A stretch of DNA of 64,000 bases. Origin: Tsukamurella sp. 8F (lineage in GTDB: Bacteria > Actinomycetota > Actinomycetes > Mycobacteriales > Mycobacteriaceae). Position numbers and translations under genes: made by a program. The DNA lies in contig NZ_JARFTP010000002.1 of the NCBI RefSeq assembly GCF_029167375.1, forward strand, positions 186,001-250,000, given 5' to 3'. This document shows positions 7,954 to 16,080 of this stretch, one piece after another; within the stretch, counting starts at the first letter, position 1, and each line of letters starts with the position of its first letter. Under the pieces are notes generated by a model. It was given only the letters and a program-made list of their open reading frames with translations, searched no databases and was not told the DNA's origin.

Positions 7954-8437
7954 CTAGTCCAGTCGGTCCGCGAAGGTGATCGCGAACGCGTTGAGGGCGG
8001 GTTTCCACCGCATCATCCAGCGTGCCCGTCCGCCACCGGTGGGGTCAAGGGATCGGGTGGCCAGATACAGGCACTTCATAGCGGAGGCCTCGTTCGGGAA
8101 GTGTCCACGGGCCCGGACCGCTCGCCGGTATCGAGCGTTGATGGACTCGATCGCGTTGGTCGTGCAGATCACCCGCCGGATCTCGACGTCGTATTCGAGG
8201 AACGCACGCGTTCTCGGCCCAGGCGCTCTCCCAGAGCCGGATGATCGCCGGATACCGTTGGCCCCACTGCTCGGTGAACTCGGCGAACCGATCCCGCGCC
8301 GCCCTCTCGGTTGGTGCGGTGTAAACCGGTTTGAGAGCCTTGACGATACCGTCGCGGTGCTGCCGGCCGACGTAACGGAAACTGTTGCGCAGCAAGTGAA
8401 CGATGCACTGCTGGACCACCGTCTGCGGCCACGTGCT
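7954..8437 (-). pseudogene. IS256-family transposase remnant (truncated and frameshifted)
   Basis: Only the C-terminal part of an IS256 (MULE/DDE) transposase remains. Its upstream piece reads TWPQTVVQQCIVHLLRNSFR and runs to RLWESAWAENA; the reading then shifts frame at about 8200-8215 and continues as AFLEYDVEIRRVICTTNAIE, with the conserved TTNAIESINARYRRAVR segment that holds the last catalytic Glu. It ends with ITFADRLD at 7954. Everything before the CIVH region, including the first two catalytic Asp residues, is gone and replaced by unrelated DNA at about 8437. The element cannot transpose. It marks an old insertion and deletion between the Rieske/GlxA island and the HIT gene. Confidence 0.85.
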
Positions 8438-8533
8438 GTTGATTGATACACCTGCTCGAATCGCCCATGTCCGATTCGAGCCGGCTCCCGGGGAGCGATC
8501 CCGGACGCGGCGGTGGGCGAAGGTGTGCAAGGG

Positions 8534-8995
8534 TCAGCTCGCCATCCGCGCCCACAACTCGCGCGCCGCATCGCAGACAGCGGTGACCGCTGCCGGGTCC
8601 GGCGCGGTGCCCGAGACGAACATCTGCATCTGCAACACAGGTCCGTACACGCCGGTCGACGCGACCTGCTCGCGGGTGACCGGCTGGATCACGTAATGCA
8701 CGTGCCCCGGCACACCGCCCGCGTGCGACCACAGGGTGTTGTACACCTGCTCCGCGCCGACCAGCTCAGCGGCGAGCCGGGAGCACCGCCGCAGCAATGG
8801 ACCCAGTTCTGCTGCCTCGTCGTCGGTCAGGTCCGCGACGGCGGTCACGTGCCGGATCGGCTTGAGGATCAGCGTTCCCGCGCCCAGGGGTCCGACGCAG
8901 TGCTCGACCACCCAGCGGTCGGTCTCGGCGATCCTCCCGCCGGGGAGAGTCGACGGGTCCGCGATCAGGTCACACGCCATGCAGTCACCGGTCAT
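8534..8995 (-). CDS. HIT family hydrolase-like protein
   Basis: A 153-residue protein starting MTGDCMACDLIADPSTLPGG. It has the HIT fold landmarks: the C..C pair at the N-terminus as in many bacterial HIT proteins, the strand LGAGTLILKPIRHVTAV, and a nucleotide-binding His segment GGVPGHVHYVIQP at residues 93-105. The last position of the usual H-x-H-x-H triad is not His in GHVHYVI, so catalysis may differ from canonical AMP-lysine hydrolases; related actinobacterial proteins share this form. The ATG at 8995 is chosen because the domain begins there and the longer frame upstream looks non-coding. It stands alone next to the IS256 remnant, with the VapB gene divergent. Confidence 0.75.
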   Translation of the reverse strand: MTGDCMACDLIADPSTLPGGRIAETDRWVVEHCVGPLGAGTLILKPIRHVTAVADLTDDEAAELGPLLRRCSRLAAELVGAEQVYNTLWSHAGGVPGHVHYVIQPVTREQVASTGVYGPVLQMQMFVSGTAPDPAAVTAVCDAARELWARMAS

Positions 8996-9071
8996 GGCCG
9001 CCACCGTAGTAGTGCTGGGCCCGCGCGAGATGCTCGATGACTTCCGGGATGTCTGACAGACCCGTGGACGG

Positions 9072-9090
9072 GTAGCACATAAGGTGCTAC
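9072..9090. promoter_or_regulatory. VapB operator palindrome
   Basis: Perfect inverted repeat GTAGCAC-N5-GTGCTAC. Its right arm overlaps the -10 box TACATT (9088-9093), so binding by the antitoxin or the complex would block transcription, the normal autoregulation of type II modules. Confidence 0.7.
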
Positions 9091-9093
9091 ATT
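9088..9093 (+). promoter_or_regulatory. Leaderless -10 box of vapB
   Basis: TACATT, six bases before the ATG at 9100, with no ribosome binding site. Confidence 0.5.
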
Positions 9094-9099
9094 GTCGGT

Positions 9100-9381
9100 A
9101 TGGAGAGCATCGGCGTACGCGAGCTAAGGCAGCACGCGTCGAAGTACCTGGCACGAGTCGAAGCCGGTGAAGAGCTCGAAGTGACCAACCACGGGCGCCT
9201 AGTGGCCCGCCTCGTGCCTGTTGCAGCGACTGCGCGTTCGCGTCAGACATTGATCGAAGCCGGGATCTTGACGGCCGCGAAGGCTTCTTCACGAGACCTC
9301 GCATCGCTGCGGCCGCGCGCCCTGAGGTCGACGAAGCGCGGGCTGTCGGCTGTTCTCGACGATATGCGCAACGAACAGTGA
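9100..9381 (+). CDS. vapB: Type II antitoxin, Phd/YefM (VapB) family
   Basis: A 93-residue antitoxin. Residues 1-50 are the Phd/YefM DNA-binding fold: [20 protein letters not shown] followed by [17 protein letters not shown]. The C-terminal part (residues about 55-93) is the extended toxin-binding tail. It is followed without gap by the PIN toxin: the antitoxin stop TGA overlaps the toxin GTG start. A perfect palindrome over the promoter fits self-repression. In the cell it keeps the RNase partner silent. Confidence 0.9.
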   Translation: MESIGVRELRQHASKYLARVEAGEELEVTNHGRLVARLVPVAATARSRQTLIEAGILTAAKASSRDLASLRPRALRSTKRGLSAVLDDMRNEQ

Positions 9382-9788
9382 TCTACCTGGATACGTCAGC
9401 CCTGATCAAGCTCCTCGTCGAGGAGGAGGAGACCCGGTCTCTCCTGAGCTGGCTAGCGGGCCGGAAAGGCGAAGCGTCTATCAGTAGCGATCTCTCGCGC
9501 GTCGAGGTCATGCGGACCGTCCTGAGAGCGGGCGAATCAGGACTCGTCGAACAAGCCCGGTACGTTCTCGACAGCCTGGACATTCTTCCGCTGTCGGAAC
9601 CGGTCATCGCGCTCGCGGAGACCGTGGGATCACCAAGCCTTCGATCCCTCGACGCACTGCACCTCGCCGCTGCGCTACAGGTCGAATCAGAAGTGACCGC
9701 GTTCGTGACCTACGACCATCGCCTTCAAGAAGCGTGTCGTGACGTCGGCCTACCCGTCGCGGCACCCGGTGCGACAACCGGTCCATGA
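9378..9788 (+). CDS. vapC: PIN-domain ribonuclease toxin, VapC type
   Basis: A 136-residue PIN domain. The four acidic residues are visible: Asp in [11 protein letters not shown], Glu in SRVEVMRT, Asp in [11 protein letters not shown] and Asp in [13 protein letters not shown]. VapC enzymes are Mg-dependent endonucleases that cut tRNA or rRNA when freed from the antitoxin. Translation starts at a GTG overlapping the antitoxin stop codon (GTGA), so toxin synthesis depends on antitoxin translation. The length is normal and all key residues are present, so the module looks active. Confidence 0.92.
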   Translation: MIYLDTSALIKLLVEEEETRSLLSWLAGRKGEASISSDLSRVEVMRTVLRAGESGLVEQARYVLDSLDILPLSEPVIALAETVGSPSLRSLDALHLAAALQVESEVTAFVTYDHRLQEACRDVGLPVAAPGATTGP

Positions 9789-10304
9789 GACACCCGCCGC
9801 ATCCGCCAGCATCCGTGGCGGATCCGCAGCCCGGGAGGCGGCGGCTCGACACATCGGCTCGGGCTGATCCCGGTGCTCACGCGAATCCACGTTCGCAGAG
9901 TTCGCCGCGCAGCTCATCGGCATGGCAGTCGACGATGACGGCCCTCTGGCAGGTCGGATGACTCGGGCCCCGTGGATGCCGCTGAGTACCACGACATGGG
10001 ATACGGCAGGTAAGGAGTGCACGACGTTGGGTGCGAAGGTTCGCGTCATCGCCACCGATGCGGTTCTCACCTGCAGGGATCGGGGATCCAAGGGGTACAT
10101 GTGGGTTACAGGGTCCCACTGATGGTCCGCCCCGGCTGTCGCCCCGATCGCTGCGCACTGGGGCTCCAGAGTAGCTTTGTGCGCCGGCACTCCGTGAAGA
10201 TCCACATGGCCGTCATCGCGGTGTGTGGCGACCGAGCGAACCTGTGACGCCGCTGATCAGGCGCGTATTCGCGGAGTCCTGGTGTTGCAGCTCTCCGGCC
10301 GTGA
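9789..10304. other. Non-coding stretch of about 515 bp
   Basis: Neither strand has a frame with recognisable protein features or a good start. No hairpin terminator or repeat stands out. It may be decayed sequence downstream of the toxin-antitoxin pair. Confidence 0.4.
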
Positions 10305-11249
10305 CTATCTTGCGATGCGCTCGATGCAGAACTCCGTGACAGCGGCGACCATCTGGTCGAGTCCGGGTTGCTCGAGCGGATAGTGACCTGCGTTGTCCAA
10401 CATCACCGTCGTCACGGGCACTCTGCGGATCCTGGACAGGAAGGGTTCCGCCAAATGGAGCGGTGTCCACCTGTCGGCTGCCGGCTGCGTCAGTAGCACG
10501 GGGCAGATGTCGAAGTCTTCGGGTTCGATCGCCGGCTGGTAGGCCATGTAGCTGTGCAGGAAGGCGACCGTCGCGCTGTTGCCTGCCGAGGTCTTGTCCG
10601 CATAGCAGGCGCGTTTCGCCGCCCGGTCGTTCACGAGCGTGCGCATCTTGCTGACCAACCGCATCGGGAGCCGCATTCCGCGCAGTGGTGTGCGGGCCAG
10701 CGTCGCCATGACGCCGGCCCCGAGCAGACCGCTGACCGGATCGAAAGCAGTCTCGACGCGCACTCGGCGATCGCGCTGGTCGAGAAAGGTCATCCCGACG
10801 ATGCCTGCGACATGCCTATTGAGCGCGGCGACGTGATAGGTCTCCATGCCGCCGGCGGACAGGCCGTAGAGCACGATCGGACGGTCATCTTCAGCACGTT
10901 CGGCGTCGATGAGGTCCGAACCGATGGCGACCCAGTCGTCGTAGGTCACGAGTGCATCCGGAGCGGTCTCGGTGACGCCGTAGGTGGGCATGTCGATCGC
11001 GATGGTTTCGTAGCCCCGTGTCGCGAGGGGGCGCCCCAGGATCGTCGACATCTGGCGGCCATTGGTGCCGACCCCGTGGAACAGGATCACTTTCACAGGT
11101 GCCTGCGGGTTGCGGTAGGTATCGAGATGGATCCGGTGGCCGCGATGATCCCACCACTCCTCGGTCGGCGCGGTCTCGTCGGTCATGCGGAAGGCCTCGG
11201 GAAGGTAGGTCTGGATGGTGCGCCACTCGGGCTGGGCTGCGTAGTTCAT
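10305..11249 (-). CDS. Alpha/beta hydrolase
   Basis: A 314-residue soluble hydrolase. The oxyanion-hole region is at ILFHGVGTNGRQM, the nucleophile elbow is GLSAGG (Ser in VLYGLSAGGMETYHV, about residue 154), and the catalytic His is near the end in MLDNAGHYPLEQPG. An Asp candidate lies in the strand before the cap. There is no signal peptide. It is divergent from a TetR regulator whose start lies 62 bp away, a layout in which the regulator usually controls the hydrolase, perhaps in response to a lipophilic ester. The substrate is unknown. Confidence 0.8.
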   Translation of the reverse strand: MNYAAQPEWRTIQTYLPEAFRMTDETAPTEEWWDHRGHRIHLDTYRNPQAPVKVILFHGVGTNGRQMSTILGRPLATRGYETIAIDMPTYGVTETAPDALVTYDDWVAIGSDLIDAERAEDDRPIVLYGLSAGGMETYHVAALNRHVAGIVGMTFLDQRDRRVRVETAFDPVSGLLGAGVMATLARTPLRGMRLPMRLVSKMRTLVNDRAAKRACYADKTSAGNSATVAFLHSYMAYQPAIEPEDFDICPVLLTQPAADRWTPLHLAEPFLSRIRRVPVTTVMLDNAGHYPLEQPGLDQMVAAVTEFCIERIAR

Positions 11250-11299
11250 GGCGATGACTATGAACCAGCCCCAAGGCTAATGCAAGGGCGACTAGCGTT

Positions 11300-11305
11300 T
11301 AACAT
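11300..11305 (+). promoter_or_regulatory. Leaderless -10 box of the TetR gene
   Basis: TAACAT followed by six bases and the GTG start at 11312; no ribosome binding site. Confidence 0.5.
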
Positions 11306-11311
11306 GGTGTT

Positions 11312-11911
11312 GTGAGCCAGAGGACGCCCAAACCGCGGCCCGGAGGAAGAACGGCGCGTACCCGCCGTGCGGTCATCGAGGCCGCGATCGTCCTCCTGTC
11401 CGAGCGTGGGCTGTCGGATGTCACCATCGGGGATGTCGCTGCGCGGTCGGGCGTCCACGAGACGACGATCTACCGCAGGTGGCGCAACAAGGACGCCCTG
11501 ATCAGCGACGTTCTTCTGACGCTATCGGAGGAGACCCTTCCGGCGCCGGATACAGGCTCCCTGCGCGGCGACCTCGTAGCCGTCGTCGAGGGGGTCGCCG
11601 CCTTTCTGCGGACTCCGCCGGGCTATGCCCTGACCTACCTCAACGCGGCGAGTAACGGCACGACGGCCGGGCAGGCCCGCGACGCATTCTGGGCTGACCG
11701 ATTCGCGAAGGCGCAGGGGATCTTCGACCGAGCAGTCGAACGGGGAGAGATCGTCGATGCCGCGGTCGCGGAACTGGCGTACGAGGCGTTGATCGGGACG
11801 ATGCACTTCCGGATCCTCGGACGGCGCCGTGAGCTCGACCCGGATATCGCGCACCGTCTCGTCGATCTCGTTCTCGACGGCGTTGATGCGATCCCTCCGT
11901 CCGGTGACTAG
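11312..11911 (+). CDS. TetR/AcrR family transcriptional regulator
   Basis: A 199-residue repressor. The N-terminal HTH is typical: RRAVIEAAIVLLSERGLSDV, VTIGDVAARSGV and HETTIYRRWRNKDALI. The C-terminal ligand domain resembles the TetR_C_11 group (TYLNAASNG, ARDAFWADRFAKAQGIF). It starts with GTG at 11312 and appears leaderless. The gene is divergent from the alpha/beta hydrolase and upstream of a convergent cytochrome P450, so both are candidate targets. The intergenic region has no perfect palindrome, only a weak imperfect one around 11274-11294. Confidence 0.88.
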   Translation: MSQRTPKPRPGGRTARTRRAVIEAAIVLLSERGLSDVTIGDVAARSGVHETTIYRRWRNKDALISDVLLTLSEETLPAPDTGSLRGDLVAVVEGVAAFLRTPPGYALTYLNAASNGTTAGQARDAFWADRFAKAQGIFDRAVERGEIVDAAVAELAYEALIGTMHFRILGRRRELDPDIAHRLVDLVLDGVDAIPPSGD

Positions 11912-12128
11912 CGGAGCGGAGGACGGCCTAGTGGTCGCTTCGTGCGTCAGACGTGCGAGATGCCCCGCAGTACCGGCGGTGACGAGTGAGCAGAGGTCAG
12001 CTCGCCGCGATGCGGCACAGACCGTCCGCCAGGCGGCGTAGGACGTTCGCGTCCTGGTAGGTACGGGGTGAGACCGTCGCCCCGGTCGTTGCGCCACGGC
12101 ACAGTTCGAGGTTCGACGAGCACCACCC

Positions 12129-13460
12129 TCACGTACGGATCGGGGACCGTCGCCGGACCGTTGCGGTGAAGCCGGCGTTGAAGGTCAAGCCGCGGTCGTC
12201 CATGACGTGGTCGGTGGGCACGGACCATTCGAATGCGCGCAGCAGATGGTGCAGCGTCGTCAGCACTTCGAGGCGAGCGAAATTCATGCCGAGGCACTGA
12301 TGCGGCCCGCCGCCGAACGGCATCCACGCCATACGGTGCGGCAGGTCGCGGGTGAAGCGCAGTGGGTCGAACTCGTCGGGGTTCTCCCACACCTCTGGCA
12401 TGTGGTGGTTGGCCTCCACCAGTACGACTACGAACGTCCCCGCGGGTATGAAGTACTCGCCCAGAGCGGTGTCGTGCCGCGTTGCACGGGGCAGCGCCGG
12501 TACGGGCGGACGCAGCCGAATCGCTTCGCGCATAACAAGATCGAGGGTCGTCAGATCGGCGAGATCTCCGTATCCGAGCACGTCGGGCGCGGCGACCGCC
12601 TCTGCGCGTGAACGCTCCTGCCAATCAGAGGATTTCGCCAACTGGTATGCGGCGGAGGTGAGTGCGATCGTAGCGGTGTCGTGGGCCGCGAACAGCATGA
12701 ACACCATGTGGTCGACGATCTCGTCGTCGGTGAAGACGGCGCCGTCGGGGTCCTGCGCGGAGCACAGGGCTGAGAACAGGTCCGCCCCGGGGTCGGCGCG
12801 CTTGGCGGGAAGAATGGCGCGGAAGAACTCGGTGACCGTCGCACGGCCGCGGATTCCTCTGCGCCACAGGGTTCCCGGGAGGGGGGCACGCACCATCGAT
12901 CCGGCCGCGGCGATCATATCGGCGCAGGCGCGGTTCAGACGTTCCGTATCGGTGCGCGGCAGATCGATTCCCGCGAACACCCGCAATGCGACATCGAGGG
13001 TGAGTGCCTTGAACTCCGAGCGCATCTCCACTTCACCCGTCGGGAATCCGTCGACGGTCTCGGTGATCACCCGGTGCAGCTCGCTCGCGTATCCGCGCAG
13101 CCGCTCGGTGGTGAAGGCGTGCTGCATGATTCGTCTGTGGTCACGATGCTCTTCGAAATCGAGTAGTAGGACGCCGCGCTGGAAGAAGCGGCCGATCGCG
13201 TAGCCGTAGACGGGGCCGTTGGCGAACGCGCGATCCCGGTTCCGCACGATCTCTTCGGCCAGCGCGGGGCCCTGGGCGATCACTACGTCGCGTCCCAGCG
13301 CGTTGACGAACGCGACCTCGCCGTACTGCTGATGGAGCGTGCGCGCCAGTGCCGACGGATCCCGGACCAGCATCCTGGCCGAACGGATCGGATTCCATCG
13401 CGGCCCGGGGACGGCCTTCAGGTCGGCACGCGTCGCAGGGACTCCCAGTGATCGATCCAT
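12129..13460 (-). CDS. Cytochrome P450
   Basis: A 443-residue soluble P450. The heme-thiolate motif is FGGGPHQCLG near residue 387, with Cys as iron ligand. The K-helix ExxR is MREAIRLRPP, and the I-helix oxygen-activation stretch is MLFAAHDTATIAL, with Ala replacing the usual first Gly. The start at 13460 gives a protein of normal length; there is no membrane anchor. Electron partners (ferredoxin, reductase) are not encoded next to it. It resembles actinobacterial CYPs acting on lipids or steroids, but the substrate cannot be read from the sequence. It is convergent with the TetR gene, with about 217 bp of featureless DNA between them. Confidence 0.9.
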   Translation of the reverse strand: MDRSLGVPATRADLKAVPGPRWNPIRSARMLVRDPSALARTLHQQYGEVAFVNALGRDVVIAQGPALAEEIVRNRDRAFANGPVYGYAIGRFFQRGVLLLDFEEHRDHRRIMQHAFTTERLRGYASELHRVITETVDGFPTGEVEMRSEFKALTLDVALRVFAGIDLPRTDTERLNRACADMIAAAGSMVRAPLPGTLWRRGIRGRATVTEFFRAILPAKRADPGADLFSALCSAQDPDGAVFTDDEIVDHMVFMLFAAHDTATIALTSAAYQLAKSSDWQERSRAEAVAAPDVLGYGDLADLTTLDLVMREAIRLRPPVPALPRATRHDTALGEYFIPAGTFVVVLVEANHHMPEVWENPDEFDPLRFTRDLPHRMAWMPFGGGPHQCLGMNFARLEVLTTLHHLLRAFEWSVPTDHVMDDRGLTFNAGFTATVRRRSPIRT

Positions 13461-13623
13461 CGGCGACTCCTGATCGTCTGCTTCGTGCCGAACCTACGCC
13501 TCGGCGCCGCTTCCCGCCACGATCATGAAACCCCAGTTGTGTTGGTGCCCTTGGATAATTCACCCGTACGCGTACTGCTGGGCGGATTATGCGCAGGCGC
13601 CCTCTGCCGTGCGGACGGCGGCC

Positions 13624-14433
13624 TCATCCACCGTCACCCGTCCGTGGCGCGGCTCGCGAGGTAGGCGGTGTCGCCGGCTCCGTCGACGGCGCCCCGCCTA
13701 CAGCGTTGTCCCAGCGTCGGCGGACCGGCCCCCACCGCGCATCGAAACGCGCGGTTCGGGTGGCCGCGTGTGCCCGGCGTTCCGGGCCGTAGAAGCGTCG
13801 TGCCCATGGGGAGTGTGGTCGCGCGAGCCGCAGCGCAGCGATCACCGAGACCGGGATGAGGAAGACGGCTATCAGCGCCGTCGGGTACTTGCCCTTCGCG
13901 GCAGTGACGCAGACGCAGACCAGATGTAGCGCCAGTACCGCGAGGCCGACGCCTCGCACGACCGCGATACCGACGGGAAGACCGTTGATCCCGAGCGGCG
14001 ACAGGCCGGTCGCCGCGAGCCCCAGGCACGCGGCCGCGAGGCTCACGACCGAGACCGAGAGCTGCCCGTCCTTGGTCCAGTAGTCGTCCTCGAGGTGGAA
14101 GATCATCGCGAACTCGTCGAGAACGAGCGAGGCTCCGACGCCGATCATCGCCCCCGCTACATAGATCCATGCAGACGGTCCGGGTGTCCCGACGGCCACG
14201 AAGCCGCCCGTGACCAGAAGGATGATTCCCGGTGTCGAGTGGTGGAGATGAACGCCGCCGCTGCTGACGTTGTGGAATGGGCCGCGGCCCGCTCGGATGA
14301 GCCGGGTGATCGTTCGCGTGGCCGCGAACGTGACCACGAAGGCGATGAAGGTCAGCAGGATCGGGCCCTTGCCGCCGTCGATGACCTCGTGCTGCCACCA
14401 CGTCTGCCACCAGGACCCGGGGGAATGCGACAT
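13624..14433 (-). CDS. Conserved actinobacterial integral membrane protein
   Basis: A 269-residue protein with about six to seven hydrophobic segments (for example ILLTFIAFVVTFAATR, GIILLVTGGFVAVG and VGLAVLALHLVCVCVTAA). Two conserved polar stretches lie next to membranes: VHLHHSTPGIILL near residue 63 and LDEFAMIFHLEDDYW near residue 106, whose His, Asp and Glu residues could bind metal. The C-terminal 60 residues are Arg/Pro-rich and cytoplasmic. I know similar proteins only as unnamed actinobacterial membrane proteins. It has no operon partner. Confidence 0.6.
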   Translation of the reverse strand: MSHSPGSWWQTWWQHEVIDGGKGPILLTFIAFVVTFAATRTITRLIRAGRGPFHNVSSGGVHLHHSTPGIILLVTGGFVAVGTPGPSAWIYVAGAMIGVGASLVLDEFAMIFHLEDDYWTKDGQLSVSVVSLAAACLGLAATGLSPLGINGLPVGIAVVRGVGLAVLALHLVCVCVTAAKGKYPTALIAVFLIPVSVIAALRLARPHSPWARRFYGPERRAHAATRTARFDARWGPVRRRWDNAVGGAPSTEPATPPTSRAAPRTGDGG

Positions 14434-14539
14434 CGTCGGGACGATAGCGGAGCGATGTGCGCGCCCACCATCGTTCGGCTCGCCTACGCGCGCGAACCGG
14501 CCATACCCGACGCCGGGTCGAGGCCCTGGAAGGAGGGCT

Positions 14540-14686
14540 CTACGTCAGCGTGGCGAGTTCCTGACGTTCGACGGACACGGCGCGTCCGTCGTCGAGTTTC
14601 ACCGCCACGTTGACCGGGTCGTTGCCGATGACGGTTCCATAGGTGGCGGTCTCGCTGATCAGCCGCACGCGGTCGCCCTGTTCCAT
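14540..14686 (-). CDS. Small KOW/SH3-like protein, 48 residues
   Basis: A short gene reading MEQGDRVRLISETATYGTVI and ending in RQELATLT. The pattern of a short strand (GDRVRL), a turn, a second strand (YGTVIG), then VAVKLDDGRAVSV is that of a small SH3/KOW-like barrel as in DUF1918-type proteins. A good ribosome binding site (GGAGA, about 8 bp before the ATG) supports it. Function is unknown. It lies alone between two convergent or divergent neighbours. Confidence 0.55.
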   Translation of the reverse strand: MEQGDRVRLISETATYGTVIGNDPVNVAVKLDDGRAVSVERQELATLT

Positions 14687-14777
14687 GTGTGTCTCCAGAC
14701 GTAGGGGTGGGATCTCAAGGTAGGCCGGGTCGCTGCCTGACGCGCGGCGCCACGGACTTGTTCACGAGATGTTCATG

Positions 14778-14827
14778 TTGACAAAGATCCGATTCGCATT
14801 AGAGCGTACCGTGATATGGGTCACGGT
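14778..14827 (+). promoter_or_regulatory. Promoter of the SPFH operon with a downstream palindrome
   Basis: TTGACA at 14778 is followed 16 bp later by TAGAGC at 14800, a plausible sigma-A promoter. Just after it is a perfect inverted repeat ACCGTGA-N6-TCACGGT (14808-14827), placed like an operator over the transcription start. The leader to the SPFH start is about 100 bp. Confidence 0.5.
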
Positions 14828-14916
14828 GCCGTGGTTGGACCGGACTAGTCTGGTTTCAGCCGATTCCCAGCCGAACCCGGTAGACACGGTGAGGATCGGA
14901 ACCGAGGAGGAGCCAG

Positions 14917-16080
14917 ATGGGGTTGATGGACCGGGTGCGAGGCGAGCTGGTCGACATCATCGAATGGATCGATGACAGCCGCAGCACAATGGCGTGGCGC
15001 TTCCCGCGCTACAACAACGAGATCAAGAACGGCGCGCAGCTGATAGTGCGCGAGGGCCAGGAGGCGCTCTTCGTGTACCGCGGCCGGCTTGCGGACCGCT
15101 ACGGCCCCGGTCACTACGAACTCATCAGCGAGAACATGCCGATCATGTCGACCCTGCAGGGCTGGCAACACGGATTCAAGAGCCCCTTCCGCAGCGAGGT
15201 CTACTTCGTCAACCACCGTCCGATCACGGATCTGCGGTGGGGCACCCCGAATCCGATCACGATCCGCGATCCCGACTTCGGCATGGTCCAGGTGCGCGCC
15301 AACGGGCTGTGCGTGGTTCGTGTCGTCGATGCCGAGGTGTTCCTCCGCGAGGTGATCGGTACGGACAGCAACGTCGACGCCGACGAGATCGCCGAGCTAC
15401 TGCGCCGCACCATCGCCACCGCGTTCTCGGACATGTTGCTGCAGACCGGTGTGGGCGCGATCGACCTCCAGGGTCGCCAGGTGCAGCTCGCCGATCAACT
15501 GAGGCAGTACGTGCAGACCCGCGTGCAGGCGCAGTACGGCATCACGTGCGAGTCCATCGAAATGAACATCTCGCTACCGGACGAGATAACCGCGGCAATG
15601 ACCCGGGGCGTCGCACGCGGCGTGGAGGAGCGGGGCTTCATAGACAACGTGGGTGACATGAATCGCTTCCAGCAGGGCCGGGCGGGCGATGCGATGCTCG
15701 CGTCAGCGCAGAACCCCGGTGGCGGCACCATGGGCGACATGATGGCCGCCGGGATGGGCATGGCCATGGCCCAGCAGTTCGGGCAGAACTTCCAGGGCGA
15801 CCCACAGCAGGGGCAATGGCAGCAGGGTCAGCAGGCGCCTCCGCCGCTCCCGGGCGCGTCGGTGTATCACGTCGACCAGGGTGGCCAGGCCGCCGGGCCG
15901 TTCCCTATCGCGCAGCTGCGATCGATGGGGCTCACGCGCGAGACGCTCGTCTGGGCGCCGACGATGCCCGGCTGGGCCCCGGCGGGCCAGGTCGCCGAGC
16001 TCGCCCAGCTCTTCCATCAGAGCCCGCCGCCGCTGCCCGGCCACCAGCCGCCGGAGCCGCCCGCCGGCGGTGCGCAGTGA
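14917..16080 (+). CDS. SPFH-domain protein with C-terminal GYF_2 domain (YdjI-like)
   Basis: A 387-residue protein of the SPFH/virion-core-protein-like group. The first about 270 residues are the SPFH region (AQLIVREGQEALFVYRGRLA, RSEVYFVNHRPITDLRWGTP). A Gly/Met/Gln-rich linker follows (about 270-315), and the last 70 residues are a GYF_2 domain (VYHVDQGGQAAGPFPIAQLR, LVWAPTMPGWAPA). There is no transmembrane helix. The start has a strong ribosome binding site (GGAGGAG). The next gene begins inside its stop codon (GTGA). In Bacillus subtilis the homologous YdjI works with the membrane proteins YdjG and YdjH to bring PspA to the membrane, so an envelope-stress role is likely; no pspA is in this window. 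Confidence 0.8.
   Translation: MGLMDRVRGELVDIIEWIDDSRSTMAWRFPRYNNEIKNGAQLIVREGQEALFVYRGRLADRYGPGHYELISENMPIMSTLQGWQHGFKSPFRSEVYFVNHRPITDLRWGTPNPITIRDPDFGMVQVRANGLCVVRVVDAEVFLREVIGTDSNVDADEIAELLRRTIATAFSDMLLQTGVGAIDLQGRQVQLADQLRQYVQTRVQAQYGITCESIEMNISLPDEITAAMTRGVARGVEERGFIDNVGDMNRFQQGRAGDAMLASAQNPGGGTMGDMMAAGMGMAMAQQFGQNFQGDPQQGQWQQGQQAPPPLPGASVYHVDQGGQAAGPFPIAQLRSMGLTRETLVWAPTMPGWAPAGQVAELAQLFHQSPPPLPGHQPPEPPAGGAQ

Noticed and set aside
9789-10304. Several short open frames after vapC
   Set aside because: No starts with ribosome binding sites or -10 boxes, and no recognisable motifs.
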